64,000 nt of DNA, taken from NCBI RefSeq assembly GCF_000613845.1, contig NZ_BAJT01000010.1:1-64000 (forward strand). Reading direction: 5' to 3'. This stretch comes from Asaia astilbis JCM 15831 (lineage in GTDB: Bacteria; Pseudomonadota; Alphaproteobacteria; Acetobacterales; Acetobacteraceae). This document shows, in pieces, positions 1 to 10,513 of this stretch. The notes beneath the pieces are model-generated. The model had not been told where the DNA came from, made no database searches, and saw only the letters and a list, made by a program, of their open reading frames with translations. The number at the start of each line of letters is the position of its first letter. The stretch's first letter is position 1. The position numbers and the translations under genes were made by a program.

Positions 1-206
1 GGCGAAGGCGTGTCCGCTTTATGCGGTGTCGCTGGAGGGCCCGTATCCTCGAACGCCATTTCGACCGCTGGAGGTTCGGGGGGCTCGGGAGGCTTGCTCA
101 TCGGCAGCCTGACGAGAAGAAAGCCGATATACAGCACATGGGCCGCAACCGACGCTCCCAGAGCATAGCGGAAGCGCCGGACATCGGACCGACGGGGACG
201 CAGCAA
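1..206 (-). CDS. tolA: TolA/TonB-like energy transducer, N-terminal fragment (partial)
   Basis: This is the N-terminus of a TolA/TonB-type periplasm-spanning protein that would couple the TolQR proton channel to the outer membrane Tol-Pal system. About 68 codons are visible before the window edge. A short basic cytoplasmic stretch (LRPRRSDVRR) is followed by a single membrane segment around residues 14-30 and then a Pro/Glu-rich periplasmic start (SKPPEPPEPP), which is the usual layout. I chose a TTG start at 206 because a GAGGAG ribosome binding site lies just upstream and no ATG is in range. It follows tolR by 17 bases. The C-terminal domain is outside the window, so TolA rather than TonB rests on gene order. 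Confidence 0.8.
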   Translation of the reverse strand, partial: MLRPRRSDVRRFRYALGASVAAHVLYIGFLLVRLPMSKPPEPPEPPAVEMAFEDTGPPATPHKADTPS

Positions 207-223
207 GGCTGCTTCTCCTCTGT

Positions 224-658
224 TTACTGGCTCGCGGCGGGCTGCTGGGCAAGCAGCGCCACGTGCGTGAAGCCACCCGAGGTAATCTTCCCCATGATGT
301 CCATCACCTGACCGTAATTGATATGAGCATCGGCACGAACAAAGATGCGATGTTCCTTGTCGTTCTGCGCTGCCTGCTGCAACTGCGCGATCAGCTGATC
401 GGCAGAGACAGGGTCATCACCCAGAAAGATGCTGCCATCGGGCTTGATCGACACCGTGATTGGCTTGGTATCGGCGTTGAGCGGGCTGGCATCGGTTTTG
501 GGGAGATCGACATTGACGCCACTCGTCATCATCGGGGCTGTCACCATAAAAATGATGAGCAGCACCAGCATGACGTCCACGAGCGGGGTCACGTTGATCT
601 CCGACGCCGGGCGTCGCCTGCGGCCGCGCGCGGGGCCGCCCCCTGCAGACATGCCCAT
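224..658 (-). CDS. tolR: TolR, ExbD/TolR-family proton channel subunit
   Basis: TolR is the inner-membrane partner of TolQ in the proton-driven Tol-Pal machine that constricts the outer membrane at division. The 144-residue protein has a basic N-terminus, a single membrane helix at about residues 24-43 (MLVLLIIFMVTAPMM) and a periplasmic domain. The conserved stretch NVTPLVDVMLVLLIIF carries the membrane aspartate expected to carry protons. It lies between tolQ (5-base gap) and tolA (17-base gap) in one operon. The length is normal for the family and the frame is intact. ExbD is the alternative name, but the ybgC-tolQ-tolR-tolA order supports TolR. Confidence 0.95.
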   Translation of the reverse strand: MGMSAGGGPARGRRRRPASEINVTPLVDVMLVLLIIFMVTAPMMTSGVNVDLPKTDASPLNADTKPITVSIKPDGSIFLGDDPVSADQLIAQLQQAAQNDKEHRIFVRADAHINYGQVMDIMGKITSGGFTHVALLAQQPAASQ

Positions 659-663
659 GGGCG

Positions 664-1380
664 TTAGCTCCGCTCTTCCGACTGGCGCGACAGGATCGCG
701 GCAAATTCGGTGCCGAACGCATCCATCCGCTCAGCGAAATGATCGAGAGCACTGCTGGTTACGTTGTAGGCCACATAGGCCGGGATTGCGGTGACGAGAC
801 CAATCGCCGTTGCAAAGAGCGCTTCGGAAATACCCGGCGCAACAACCGACAGATTCGTGTTGTGCATCGCCGCAATCGACCCGAAGGCATGCATAATGCC
901 CCAGACGGTGCCGAACAGGCCGACGAAGGGCGCAACCGGACCGATCGTGGCCAGCGCCACAACGCGACGGCTGAGACGGTCCATCTCACGTGTGACGGTG
1001 ATGTTGATCGCCCGATCCACGCGATCACGCACGCCACCACGGGCAAGGTCGATGCCGGTGATGCGTGCTGAACGGCGCCACTCACCCATGGCTGCGCCAA
1101 AAACAGCGGCCATCGGATGAAGGGGCTTGGCACCATCGGAATCGTAAAGATCTTCCAGGCTGCCACCGGACCAGAAACGGTCCTCGAATTCTGTCGCCTC
1201 GCGATTGACGCGACGCATCAGAATAATTTTCTCGATGATGACGGCCCATACAAAGGCGCTGCACAAGATCAGCCCCAGCATCACCAGCTGCACCACAATG
1301 GATGCGTGAAGGAACAAGTCCAACGGCGACAAACCAGAAGCGGCGGCCCCAAGGTCAGCCGCATTTACCGCTCGATCCAA
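664..1380 (-). CDS. tolQ: TolQ, MotA/TolQ/ExbB proton channel subunit
   Basis: TolQ forms the proton channel of the Tol-Pal complex with TolR. The 238-residue product has the three-helix pattern of the family: helix 1 near residues 18-40 (VVQLVMLGLILCSAFVW), and helices 2 and 3 in the C-terminal half (LATIGPVAPFVGLFGTVWGI and ISEALFATAIGLVTAIPAYVAYN). The signature GPVAPFVGLFGTVWGIM is well conserved. I start at TTG 1380, because a perfect AGGAGG sits five bases upstream. The frame stays open further upstream to 1512, but that extension has no family similarity. It is followed by tolR and preceded by ybgC after about 97 bases. Confidence 0.93.
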   Translation of the reverse strand: MDRAVNAADLGAAASGLSPLDLFLHASIVVQLVMLGLILCSAFVWAVIIEKIILMRRVNREATEFEDRFWSGGSLEDLYDSDGAKPLHPMAAVFGAAMGEWRRSARITGIDLARGGVRDRVDRAINITVTREMDRLSRRVVALATIGPVAPFVGLFGTVWGIMHAFGSIAAMHNTNLSVVAPGISEALFATAIGLVTAIPAYVAYNVTSSALDHFAERMDAFGTEFAAILSRQSEERS

Positions 1381-1477
1381 AAAAACCTCCTGAGCTTCGT
1401 TCTGCGTCACGCCTATACAGTGCAAGGAAGGGTCGCGCCTATCCCCAATCGTCACGCGCGATCTTCCCTGCCAGTCC

Positions 1478-1891
1478 TCAGCTCTGGTCCGACAACGCCT
1501 CGAGAGAAGCACGCCATCGCGGCGGAATTCGGGCAGGCCGCCCGGAACTCTGCATGATGCATGCCAGCTCGACTGTCAGCGTGGCGGCATGCATGTCGCC
1601 ACACGTCACGATCTGACGCAACTGGCAACGTGCAGAACCCACAGAATCGAGGGTCGTTGTAATGTCGGCCCAGTCATCCAGACGCAGAGGACGATGGTAC
1701 TCAATGGCCAGCTTTGTCACGACGAAGACGAGACCGGTCTCTTCATGAAGCGACGCAACGGTCGTGCCTGCCATGCGGAGGGCCTCAGTGCGGGCGCGCT
1801 CGGCGAAAGCCAGATAACGGGCGTGATAGACGATCCCGCCTGCATCCGTGTCTTCGTAATAGACCCTGAAACCCGTTTTATGCGCCTTCAT
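1478..1891 (-). CDS. ybgC: YbgC-family acyl-CoA thioesterase of the tol-pal cluster
   Basis: This is a hotdog-fold thioesterase of the YbgC/4-hydroxybenzoyl-CoA thioesterase family, acting on acyl-CoA in the cytoplasm. The 137 residues cover the whole family length. The N-terminal motif [17 protein letters not shown] contains the aspartate known to be catalytic in YbgC. The gene overlaps the end of ruvB by 14 bases and precedes tolQ, the standard ybgC-tolQRA order. No defects are seen. The physiological substrate cannot be read from sequence; in E. coli YbgC is linked to phospholipid synthesis proteins. Confidence 0.94.
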   Translation of the reverse strand: MKAHKTGFRVYYEDTDAGGIVYHARYLAFAERARTEALRMAGTTVASLHEETGLVFVVTKLAIEYHRPLRLDDWADITTTLDSVGSARCQLRQIVTCGDMHAATLTVELACIMQSSGRPARIPPRWRASLEALSDQS

Positions 1892-2935
1892 CGCTCTCTC
1901 TCAGCAGATCGAACTGAGGAGAACTGGCCGAGGCCGGGGCAGTGAGCCCCAGATGCGTCCAGCCCCGCTCTCCAAGCATCCGGCCACGGGAGGTACGGAG
2001 CACCAGCCCTTCCTGGATCAGATAGGGCTCGATGACGTCTTCCAGTGTGTCACGCGCTTCGGCAAGGGCCGCAGCGAGTGTTTCGACCCCGACCGGCCCC
2101 CCGTGATGATGCTCGGCAATTCGAAGAAGATATCGTCTGTCCATCGCATCGAGCCCGACCGAGTCGACTTCGAGACGCGAGAGCGCGGCGTCGGCCATGT
2201 GGCGTGTGATGGCCCGTCCTTCAGGCGCGCCGACAGCGGCGAAGTCACGAACGCGGCGCAGAAGACGTCCGGCAATACGGGGGGTCCCTCGCGAGCGCTT
2301 GGCGATTTCCTCAGCGCCCTCTTCCGTCAGCGCCATGCCGAGCTTCGCGGCACCGCGTGAGACGATCAGACGGAGTTCTTCAGGAGTATAAAAAACCAGT
2401 CGAAGCGGAATACCGAATCGATCCCGCAACGGGGTCGCCAGCAATCCGGCGCGGGTTGTCGCTGCCACGAGGGTAAAAGGCGCCAGATCGATCCTCACGG
2501 AACGCGCCGCCGGACCTTCGCCGATAATCAGATCGAGCTGGAAATCCTCCATCGCAGGATAGAGCACTTCCTCAATCGCAGGCTGCAGACGATGGATTTC
2601 GTCGATGAACAGCACGTCATTGGCTGAAGATTGGTCAGAATCGCAGCAAGATCGCCCGCACGCTGAATGACCGGGCCTGACGTCGCCCGAAAACCGACAC
2701 CCAACTCACGGGCAACAATCTGCGCCAGCGTGGTTTTTCCCAACCCCGGCGGCCCATGAAGCAGGACGTGATCCAGCGCTTCGCCCCGGCTTTTGGCTGC
2801 CTGGATGAACACGGACAGGTTTTCACGGCTGGCGCGCTGTCCCGTAAAATCATCGAGGGTCTGGGGACGCAATCCATGATCGCTGTCTTCCATGCGCCGC
2901 TCAGGATTGAGCGCGCCGCGATCTGTTTCACTCAT
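1878..2935 (-). CDS. ruvB: RuvB, Holliday junction branch migration ATPase (frame broken once)
   Basis: RuvB is the AAA+ motor that drives Holliday junction branch migration with RuvA. The N-terminal part carries Walker A (GPPGLGKTT). After a break near 2621 the second frame continues with Walker B (FIDEIHR), sensor 1 (ATTRAG), the arginine finger region and the winged-helix domain ([13 protein letters not shown]). Adding one base restores [15 protein letters not shown], giving about 352 residues, normal for RuvB. The gene follows ruvA by 51 bases and overlaps ybgC. I regard the break as a single-base deletion error in the read, not a real pseudogene, because both halves are perfectly conserved. 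Confidence 0.93.
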
Positions 2936-2986
2936 GCTGCAGCCCTCATTTCGGGTTCGTCGCTCACGCTTTCAGTGCCGGCTCGT

Positions 2987-3591
2987 TCATCGCGCGAGAT
3001 CCTTGAGGGCCAGCCTGATGATCTTGTCCAGCGGTGCCCCTTCATGCTCGACCAGAATACGGCTGAGAACAGGCCAAGCCTCAACCCGACGAAAGCCGAG
3101 CCCAGCAAGCGCCTGAAGCGCATCGTTTTCGATGCTCGCCGCAGCGACACCGGCAACTTTTCCAATCGGGGCTGCGCCACCACCGGGCATCTTGCCGACC
3201 TTGCCCTTGAGCTCGGTGACGATACGCTCAGCCAGTCTGGCGCCGACACCTGCAGCGCGGGTCAGAGCTGCCTTGTCTCCTGCGCTGATGGAGAGGACGA
3301 GATCGCCCGGCGTGGCGACCGAGAGAATAGCGAGAGCCACCTTTGCCCCGACCCCCTGAACGGTTGTGAGAAGGCGAAACCATTCCTGCTCGTCACCGGT
3401 CAGAAAGCCGAAAAGCTGGATAGCATCTTCGCGCACGACGGTCTCGATGAGTAGCCGGGTTTTTTCCGGCGCAGAGGCAGATTGGCAAGGGTGCGGCTCG
3501 AAGCCGAAACAAGGTAACCGACACCGTTCACATCCAGAATGCAGCGATCCGGTTCGACGCTGACGATAATCCCGGTCAGAAGCCCGATCAT
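2987..3591 (-). CDS. ruvA: RuvA, Holliday junction DNA-binding subunit (frame broken once)
   Basis: RuvA binds the four-way junction and loads RuvB. The N-terminal OB fold begins [15 protein letters not shown] at 3591, sharing the ATGA overlap with the ruvC stop. The frame breaks near 3462, at a run of six T (A on the coding strand), and continues with RLLIETVVRED, the helix-hairpin-helix region (LTTVQGVGAKVALAILS, GVGARLAERIV) and domain III (ALAGLGFRRVEA). Adding one A gives about 201 residues, the normal RuvA size. The break sits in a homopolymer and looks technical. It is co-transcribed with ruvC and ruvB. Confidence 0.92.
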
Positions 3592-4094
3592 GCCATACGC
3601 TTTCCGGCCTGAACGAGACGGGAGGTCTCGCGATGATGCGCGTGACAGATCGCGACAGCGAGCGCGTCCGACGCATCGGCCTTATGGATCACTGCTCCGG
3701 GCAGGAGACGTTTGACCATCATCGTAACCTGCTCTTTCGTTGCAGCCCCTGTGCCTACCACGGATTTCTTGACCATCATGGCCCCATATTCCGCAACAGG
3801 AAGCCCTTCATAGGCCGGCGTCAGCAGCGCGACGCCACGAGCATATCCCAGCTTCAGCGTCGACGAGCCATTACGGTTGACATAGGTCTCTTCGACAGCT
3901 GCTTCAGCAGGTTGGTAGTCCCGGATCAGCTTTTGCAGCGCGCCGTGCAGCTCGCACAGGCGCAGGGGCACTGACTCCGCCCCATCGGTGGCAATGACGC
4001 CGGAGGCGACATGCTGCAGCCTGTTTCCCTCAACGTCGATCAGCCCCCAGCCCATGAAACGCAGGCCGGGGTCAATCCCGAGAAGTCGGATCAA
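3588..4094 (-). CDS. ruvC: RuvC, crossover junction endodeoxyribonuclease
   Basis: RuvC resolves Holliday junctions by paired nicking. The 168-residue protein starts [17 protein letters not shown], with the first catalytic aspartate in the RNase H-like fold. The middle acidic residue is in [10 protein letters not shown], and the C-terminal acidic pair is in [17 protein letters not shown]. All catalytic positions expected for RuvC are visible. Its start overlaps the end of yebC and its stop overlaps the ruvA start, so the three are translationally coupled. The frame is intact. Confidence 0.96.
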   Translation of the reverse strand: MIRLLGIDPGLRFMGWGLIDVEGNRLQHVASGVIATDGAESVPLRLCELHGALQKLIRDYQPAEAAVEETYVNRNGSSTLKLGYARGVALLTPAYEGLPVAEYGAMMVKKSVVGTGAATKEQVTMMVKRLLPGAVIHKADASDALAVAICHAHHRETSRLVQAGKRMA

Positions 4095-4840
4095 GCAGCC
4101 AGAGCCTGGGCAACGTCGTCAGGAATATCGAAATTGGCATAGACGGCCTGCACGTCGTCATTGTCTTCGAGAACGTCGATCAGCTTGAGCACCGAGCGTG
4201 CCTTTTCCTCATCCAGCGTCACCGTGTTTTCCGGACGCCAGTCGAGCTTGGCCGAGCTGGGCTCACCAAAACGCGCCTCGAGCGCATCACGCACCGCGAA
4301 GAGATTTTCCATCGCGCAGGTGATTTCATGGCCTTCAGCCGTCATCTCGGCATTATCGGCGCCAGCCTCGATCGCCGCATCCAGCATGGCTTCTTCCGAA
4401 GCCGCCGTCACCGGATAGGCGACAACACCGAGACGCTGGAACATGAAGGAGACCGAATTGCTTTCCCCCATGGAACCGCCATGCTTGGAAAACGCAGCGC
4501 GGACTTCGCTGGCCGTGCGGTTGCGGTTATCGGTCAGACCCTCGACGATTACGGCAACGCCAGCCGGGCCGTAGCCCTCGTAGCGCACTTCAACGTAATC
4601 ATCACCGCCACCAGCGCCGGTTGCCTTCTTGATGGCACGCTCGACATTGTCCTTGGGCATATTGGCTTCGCGCGCCGCAATCATGGCAGCGCGCAGACGC
4701 GGGTTGGAAGCAGGGTCTGGCAGACCGGACCGGGCCGCTACGGTGATTTCACGCAGAATCTTCGCAAATTGCTTGGCACGCTTGGCGTCCTGCGCACCTT
4801 TGCGGTGCATGATGTTCTTGAATTGCGAATGACCGGCCAT
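4091..4840 (-). CDS. yebC: YebC/PmpR-family protein (transcription regulator or translation factor)
   Basis: This is a full-length (249 residues) YebC/PmpR/TACO1 family protein. It begins [21 protein letters not shown] and carries the conserved stretch [18 protein letters not shown] and the central [14 protein letters not shown]. Family members have been described both as DNA-binding regulators and, more recently, as factors relieving ribosome stalling; the sequence does not decide between these. It sits immediately upstream of ruvC, a widely conserved arrangement, and 26 bases after the secA stop. The ORF is intact, and an AGGAG-like site (GAGGAGAGGCTCTG) precedes the ATG at 4840. Confidence 0.95.
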   Translation of the reverse strand: MAGHSQFKNIMHRKGAQDAKRAKQFAKILREITVAARSGLPDPASNPRLRAAMIAAREANMPKDNVERAIKKATGAGGGDDYVEVRYEGYGPAGVAVIVEGLTDNRNRTASEVRAAFSKHGGSMGESNSVSFMFQRLGVVAYPVTAASEEAMLDAAIEAGADNAEMTAEGHEITCAMENLFAVRDALEARFGEPSSAKLDWRPENTVTLDEEKARSVLKLIDVLEDNDDVQAVYANFDIPDDVAQALAA

Positions 4841-4866
4841 CAGAGCCTCTCCTCAACCTTGCTTTC

Positions 4867-7592
4867 TCAGGCCAGACGGCCGTGACAATGTTTGAACTTC
4901 TTGCCTGACCCACAAGGGCAAGGCGCGTTGCGCGGTGTTTCCTGCGCAAAGGAGTCGGCACCCGGCGCTCCATGCCCCTCGGCTGACGGCGCCTGGAAGG
5001 CCCCCAGAGGCTGCCCCCCAACCTGGCGTGGCTCCAGCCCCACCGCCGAACCGCCTTCGTCGTTGGGTGCGAAAACCTGCTGCCCTTCAAAACCCGGGAA
5101 GGGATCGGCCTGCTGCACTACCTCGATACGCGACATGGTGGTCGTCACGCGCAGACGCATGTCGTCCAGCATCGCCGTAAAGAGCTGGAAGGCTTCGTGC
5201 TTGTACTCGTTCAGCGGGTCGCGCTGACCATAGGCGCGCAGACCGATGCCCTGACGGAGCTGATCGAGCGCATGCAGATGCTCTTTCCACACCGCATCGA
5301 AAGAGGTCAGCAGGACCTGCTTTTCGATATGGCGCATGATGTTCGGACCGATATTAGCCGAACGGGCTGCCTGAGACTGGGTTGCCGCCTCTTCAACGCG
5401 CTGGATGACCAGATCGGCGTCCATCCCATCTTCCTTGGCCCACTCACTGATTGGGAGCGTCAGGTTGAGGAGTGACAGCAGATCGGCCTCAAGCGCTTCG
5501 CTCTCCCACTGCTCGGCAAAAGCCTTCTCAGGGATGCGTGCATGGACGCTCTCTTCGATGCTCTGCTCACGCAGCTCATGGATGATACCCGAGACATCTT
5601 CCATCGCCATGTATTCGCGACGCTGCGCGTAAACTTCCTTACGCTGGTCGTTCATCACGTCATCGTATTTGAGAACGTTTTTACGCATGTCGAAATTGCG
5701 TGCTTCGACCTTTTTCTGCGCGCGCTCCAGAGCCTTGTTCAGCCAGGGATGAACGATGGCCTCGCCCTCTTTCATGCCGAGCTTGGTCCAGAACGCGCCC
5801 ATGCGCTCGCCACCATAGATGCGCATCAGATCGTCTTCGAGCGACAGGAAGAAGCGCGAGGCTCCCGGATCGCCCTGACGGCCTGAACGGCCACGCAGCT
5901 GGTTATCGATCCGTCGGCTCTCATGGCGCTCGGTGCCGATCACATAGAGACCGCCCAGCTCCTTGACCTTGCCGTGATTGATCGAGATCTCTGCGCGCAG
6001 ACGCAACGTCTCCGCCTCATGAGCCGACTCATCCTCGATTTTCTCAAGCTCTGCCGGATCAGCATGTCCAGATTGCCGCCCAGCTTGATGTCAGTGCCGC
6101 GACCGGCCATGTTCGTGGCGATCGTGATCGCGCCCGGCGCACCCGCCTGAGCCACGATCTGGGACTCCATCTCGTGGAAGCGCGCATTGAGCACGCTATG
6201 CGGCACTTTCTTGCCCTTGAGCAGGTTCGAAAGATGTTCGCTCTTCTCGATCGAGGTCGTGCCAACAAGTACCGGCTGACCGGTCTTCGACACTTCCTGA
6301 ATCAGATTGGCAACGGCCTCGAATTTCTCGCGGGCCGTTATATAGACCTCGTCATCCGTATCCACGCGCGCGACTGGGAGATTCGTCGGAATCTCGACCA
6401 CGTCGAGCTTGTAGATCTCGGCAAATTCGTCGGCCTCGGTCATGGCCGTTCCCGTCATGCCCGAAAGCTTGGGATAGAGACGGAAGTAATTCTGGAAGGT
6501 GATCGAGGCCAGCGTCTGATTTTCCGGCTGGATCTCGACATGTTCTTTGGCTTCGAGCGCCTGATGCAAACCGTCGGAATAACGACGGCCATCCATCATA
6601 CGACCGGTAAATTCATCGATGATGACGACCTTGCCGCTGCGGACAATATATTCGACATCGCGGGCAAAGAGCGTGTGAGCACGCAGGGATTGCTGCACGT
6701 GATGCATGACGGCGATGTTGTGCACGTCATACAGACCGCCTTCGCTCAGAACGCCCGCCCCACGCAGCAGCTCTTCAACCTGATCCGATCCCTGCTCGGT
6801 CAGAATGACAGAGCGCAGCTTCTCGTCTTTTTCGAAGGCTTCCGGGTTTTTCACCAGCTCGAGCACGACATCATCGACAGCGCGATAAAGATCCGAACTG
6901 TCATCGGCCGGGCCGGAAATGATCAGCGGCGTGCGGGCTTCGTCGATGAGGATCGAGTCCACTTCGTCGACGATCGCGTGATAGAAGGGACGCTGGACCA
7001 TTTCTTCCAGCGTGTACTTCATATTGTCGCGCAGATAGTCGAAGCCGAACTCGTTATTCGTCCCGTAAGTGATATCGGATCCGTAGGCTGCCCGGCGCTC
7101 GTCATCGGACAGATTGGGCACGATCACGCCGGTCGTCAGACCGAGGAAGCTGTAGAGCTTGCTCATTTCATCGGCATCACGTCTGGCCAGATAGTCGTTG
7201 ACCGTGACCACATGCACGCCCTTGCCGGCCAGGGCACTCAGATAGACAGCGAGCGTTGCGACAAGCGTCTTGCCCTCACCCGTGCGCATCTCGGCAATCC
7301 TGCCGGAATGCAGCACCATGCCACCGACGAGCTGCACGTCGAAATGACGCATTCCCAGCACGCGACGCGACGCTTCACGACACACCGCAAAAGCTTCGGG
7401 CATGATCTTGTCGAGGCTCTCACCTCCGGCGATGCGGCTTTTGAATTCCTCGGTCTTCGAACGCAGCGCGTCGTCGCTCAGCGCCTGTATTGCGGGCTCA
7501 AGCGCATTGATTTCGGGCAAACGCTTCTGATAGCCCTTCAAAGAGCGATCATTGGCAGTGCCGAAGACGGCGCGGGCGATACGAGCGAACAT
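4867..7592 (-). CDS. secA: SecA, preprotein translocase ATPase (frame broken once)
   Basis: SecA drives protein export through SecYEG. The N-terminal frame has Walker A ([17 protein letters not shown]), the DEAD-like [17 protein letters not shown] and the preprotein-binding domain. It runs through [16 protein letters not shown], then breaks near 6052. The second frame continues from [18 protein letters not shown] through [17 protein letters not shown] to the C-terminal zinc ligand motif [14 protein letters not shown]. One added base gives about 908 residues, the normal size. I start at ATG 7592, with AAGGA five bases upstream, rather than at the open frame's first codon at 7622. SecA is essential, so the break must be an artefact. 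Confidence 0.95.
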
Positions 7593-7958
7593 GACTGTCC
7601 TTCTGGCGACCTGGTCCGACATAAAGAGACGGACCGCGAACTGAGAGGCGGATTAACCCGACCCGCCTGAACCGACTTGTTCCGCCGCCGGAGGCGTCAG
7701 AGATCAGGTCAAGGCGACGCGCAGCGCCCCTGCCGAGGCAGGTTCGGGATTATCCACGCGGGAAAGGAGATAAGGCGCGCCCTTGCCTCGGTCAACCGAT
7801 CACGACCCTGTTGACCGGGCCCAAAACCCCCAAAATGCACGAAAACTTCCTGCTCTGCGCACCCAAATCGAGGGTTCTTGCGCCATGCGGCCTTGCCGAT
7901 CCGGGAAGGCTGAGCCATGCTGCCGCCAGTTCCACGAGTTTTTCGAGGTTGTTTATTC
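7593..7958. other. Divergent intergenic region between secA and the PPIase gene
   Basis: This 366-base gap separates the leftward secA from the rightward PPIase gene and must hold both promoters. Long frames cross it on both strands, but none has family similarity or a convincing start, so I call no gene. The composition is typical of the genome. I cannot assign promoter boxes with confidence. Confidence 0.5.
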
Positions 7959-8872
7959 ATGCGGCTTACCCGCCCGGCACTTCTCTGCGCTGCTCTCCTT
8001 TCCGGCACGACGCTGATGGCCTCTGCCATTGCAGCGCCTGCTCCCGCTGCTCCGACGAGCGCGGCTCCTGCGGCCCCAGCCAACGCCAACCCGCTGATCG
8101 CCTCGGTCAACGGCCAGAAGATCTATCTGGATGACGTCAAGCACGCTGCAGCCAGCCTGCCCCCGCAGCGCGCCAGCTGCCGCCGAACACGCTGGTCAAC
8201 ATCCTGCTGAACCAGATCGTCAGCCAGAAAGCCATCCAGATCGATGCGCTGAAGGAAGGTCTGGACAAGAAGCCTGAAGTGAAGGCCCAGATGGAGGAAG
8301 CCGCCGATAACGCGCTTCAGAATGCCTATCTGCAGGAAAAAGTTGGTCCACTGGTGACAGAAGACGCCATCAAGCAGGCTTATCAGGCAAATTACGCAAG
8401 CAAGAAGGGCGAGCAGGAAATTCATGCCCGTCACATTCTTGTTGCTGACGAAGCCAAGGCCAAGGACGTCATCAAGCAGCTGAACCATGGCGCGAAGTTC
8501 GAAGATCTCGCCAAGAAGCTGTCGACCGACAAGGGATCGGGCGCAAGCGGTGGTGATCTCGGCTGGTTCAAGAAAGACGACATGCTGCCGGAATTCTCCA
8601 AGGCAGCTTTCGCCATGAAGCCGAACACGATCAGCCAGACCCCGGTCAAGACCCAGTATGGCTACCATGTCATTCAGGTTCTGGGTTCGCGCGAGGCAGC
8701 AGTGCCGGCGATCGATCAGGTTCATGACGAAATCCGTCAGCAGCTGATCCGCGAGAACGTGCGTCAGATCGTCGACGCGGCCCAGAAGAAGGCCAAGATC
8801 GTGCGCTACGATGCACAGGGCAAGCCTCTTCCCGACGCGCCCGCAGCCGCTCCTGCTGCTCCGAAGAAGTAA
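7959..8872 (+). CDS. Periplasmic parvulin-type peptidyl-prolyl isomerase (frame broken once)
   Basis: This is an exported PpiC/SurA-type foldase. From ATG 7959 the protein has a signal peptide (MRLTRPALLCAALLSGTTLM, Ala-rich cleavage region), then the start of the chaperone domain (PLIASVNGQKIYLDDVK). The frame breaks near 8170 and resumes with LPPNTLVNILLNQIVSQKAI. A canonical parvulin domain follows (EIHARHILVADEAKAKDVI through GDLGWFKKDDMLPEFSKAAF to YGYHVIQVLGSR). One added base gives about 304 residues. The tail is Ala/Pro-rich. It is divergent from secA and upstream of argJ, perhaps with its own terminator. A prsA/ppiD-like name would be a guess, so none is given. Confidence 0.88.
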
Positions 8873-8993
8873 GAGCTAACGCTCACTTTTTACTCAGATT
8901 TCCAGTCTTTTCGCCTCATTCAGGGGCGAAGGGCTGGACCTGAGCCTGAAGCCGTGCATCCTCCTACCGACGTTTCAAGCTCGGAGACAGATC

Positions 8994-10228
8994 ATGGCCA
9001 AAGCCCTCCCCCGCTCCCCCCTCGCCCAGCCCCTTCCGCGCCTCGAGCCGGTTGCAGGCGTTCGGCTTGGCGCTGTCGCCGCACAGATCCGATATACGGA
9101 TCGCACCGACCTCATGATGATGGAATTCGTCCCGGGCACGACTGCGGCGGGTGTCTTTACCCGCAGCAAATGTCCAGGAGCTCCGATCGACTGGAGCCGT
9201 GCCGCCCTGGCGCAGGGCACTGCACGCGCCCTCGTCGTCAACTCCGGCAACGCCAATGTCTTTACCGGGCGCGCAGGCGTTCTGGCGACCCAGATCTCGG
9301 CAGCCGCCGCCGCTCGTGTTGTGCACTGTGCTGCAACCGATGTCTTTCTGGCCTCCACCGGCGTCATCGGCGAACCGCTTAATGCCGAGCGCATCAGCGA
9401 CGCGATGCCGGCCCTGCACGAAACCCTCACCCCGAACGGTGGGAGGATGCCGCAAACGCCATCATGACCACGGATACGTTTCCCAAGGCCGCCCGGCGCG
9501 AGATTGAGATCGACGGCAAGAAAATCGCCATTCAGGGTATCGCCAAAGGCAGCGGCATGATCGCACCGGATATGGCGACCATGCTCGGCTTCGTGGCGAC
9601 GGATGCGGCCATCTCGCATGACGTATTGCAGACCCTGTTGCGGGACGGAACAGATCGCAGCTTTAATGCGATCACGGTCGATTCCGACACCTCAACCTCG
9701 GACATGGTTCTCGTCTTCGCAACGGCTCAGGCTGGCAACGAGAAGATCACATCGCTCGCTGATCACCGCCTGACCGCTTTCCGTGAAGCACTCGATTCTC
9801 TTCTGCTTGAGCTTGCCTGATGGTCGTGCGTGACGGCGAAGGTGCATCGAAGCTCTTCACCGTGCGCGTCAATGGTGCGGTCTCCGACGAGTCTGCAAAA
9901 AAAAATTGCACTCTCCATCGGCAATTCTCCCCTCGTAAAAACAGCCATTGCCGGTGAAGACGCCAATTGGGGCCGTGTCGTCATGGCCGTCGGCAAGAGC
10001 GGCGAGCCAGCCAACCGGGACACGCTCTCCGTCGCTATCGGCGGCACCTGGATTGCCCGACAGGGAACGGTGGTCGAAGGTTATGACGAAACGCCAGTCG
10101 TCGCTCACATGAAGGGACAGGAAATCGAGATCCAGATCGATCTCGGTCTGGCCAATGGCCATGCTCAGATCTGGAGCTGCGACCTGACGCATGGCTATAT
10201 CGACATCAACGGTTCCTATCGGAGCTGA
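8994..10228 (+). CDS. argJ: ArgJ, bifunctional ornithine acetyltransferase/N-acetylglutamate synthase (three frame breaks)
   Basis: ArgJ recycles the acetyl group between acetylornithine and glutamate in arginine synthesis, and self-cleaves before a conserved threonine. The visible parts are the N-terminal domain ([28 protein letters not shown]), the cleavage region ([21 protein letters not shown], cut expected before the Thr of ATML) and the C-terminal [17 protein letters not shown]. The frame breaks near 9441 (one base missing), 9816 (one C missing) and 9898 (one extra A in a run of nine). With these corrected the product is about 411 residues, the normal length. Three compensating indels in one conserved gene point to read errors. 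Confidence 0.93.
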
Positions 10229-10237
10229 TCCAGACCT

Positions 10238-10293
10238 GGGCTGAAAGTCGCGACTTCAGCCCGGTTCAGCCGACGCCCCAAAACGGGGCGTCG
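10238..10293 (+). terminator. Two consecutive hairpins between argJ and ndh
   Basis: The first hairpin (10238-10262) pairs GGGCTGA with TCAGCCC around an AGTCGCGACT core. The second pairs CGACGCCCC (10271-10279) with GGGGCGTCG (10285-10293) around a five-base AAAAC loop. Neither is followed by a T-run, so a rho-independent terminator is not certain. They may be transcript-end or 3' stabilising structures of argJ. Confidence 0.45.
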
Positions 10294-10513
10294 CACCGCG
10301 ACGCAGCCATGCCAACAGGCACGATTTGACTTGCCCCGAAGGCTGCCCGGATTTAGTACTACGCTCGTCCTTTTTTGAACGTCCTGAAACGCTCAGCGTC
10401 TGGACGGATGCGTGAAATACTCCCACATTATGTCGATAGCTGTCACAGCTACTCCGGAACGCAATTAGATCAGCGTCGTAGGGATCACCCTGCGGCACTC
10501 TAGGGGAACAAGC

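Noticed and set aside
6174-7670. A 498-codon open frame on the plus strand opposite secA
   Set aside because: It lies entirely against SecA coding sequence, has no family motifs, and results from high GC at third positions.
8994-10228. argJ as a genuine pseudogene
   Set aside because: Three compensating indels with perfectly conserved protein between them do not look like decay; two involve homopolymer runs.
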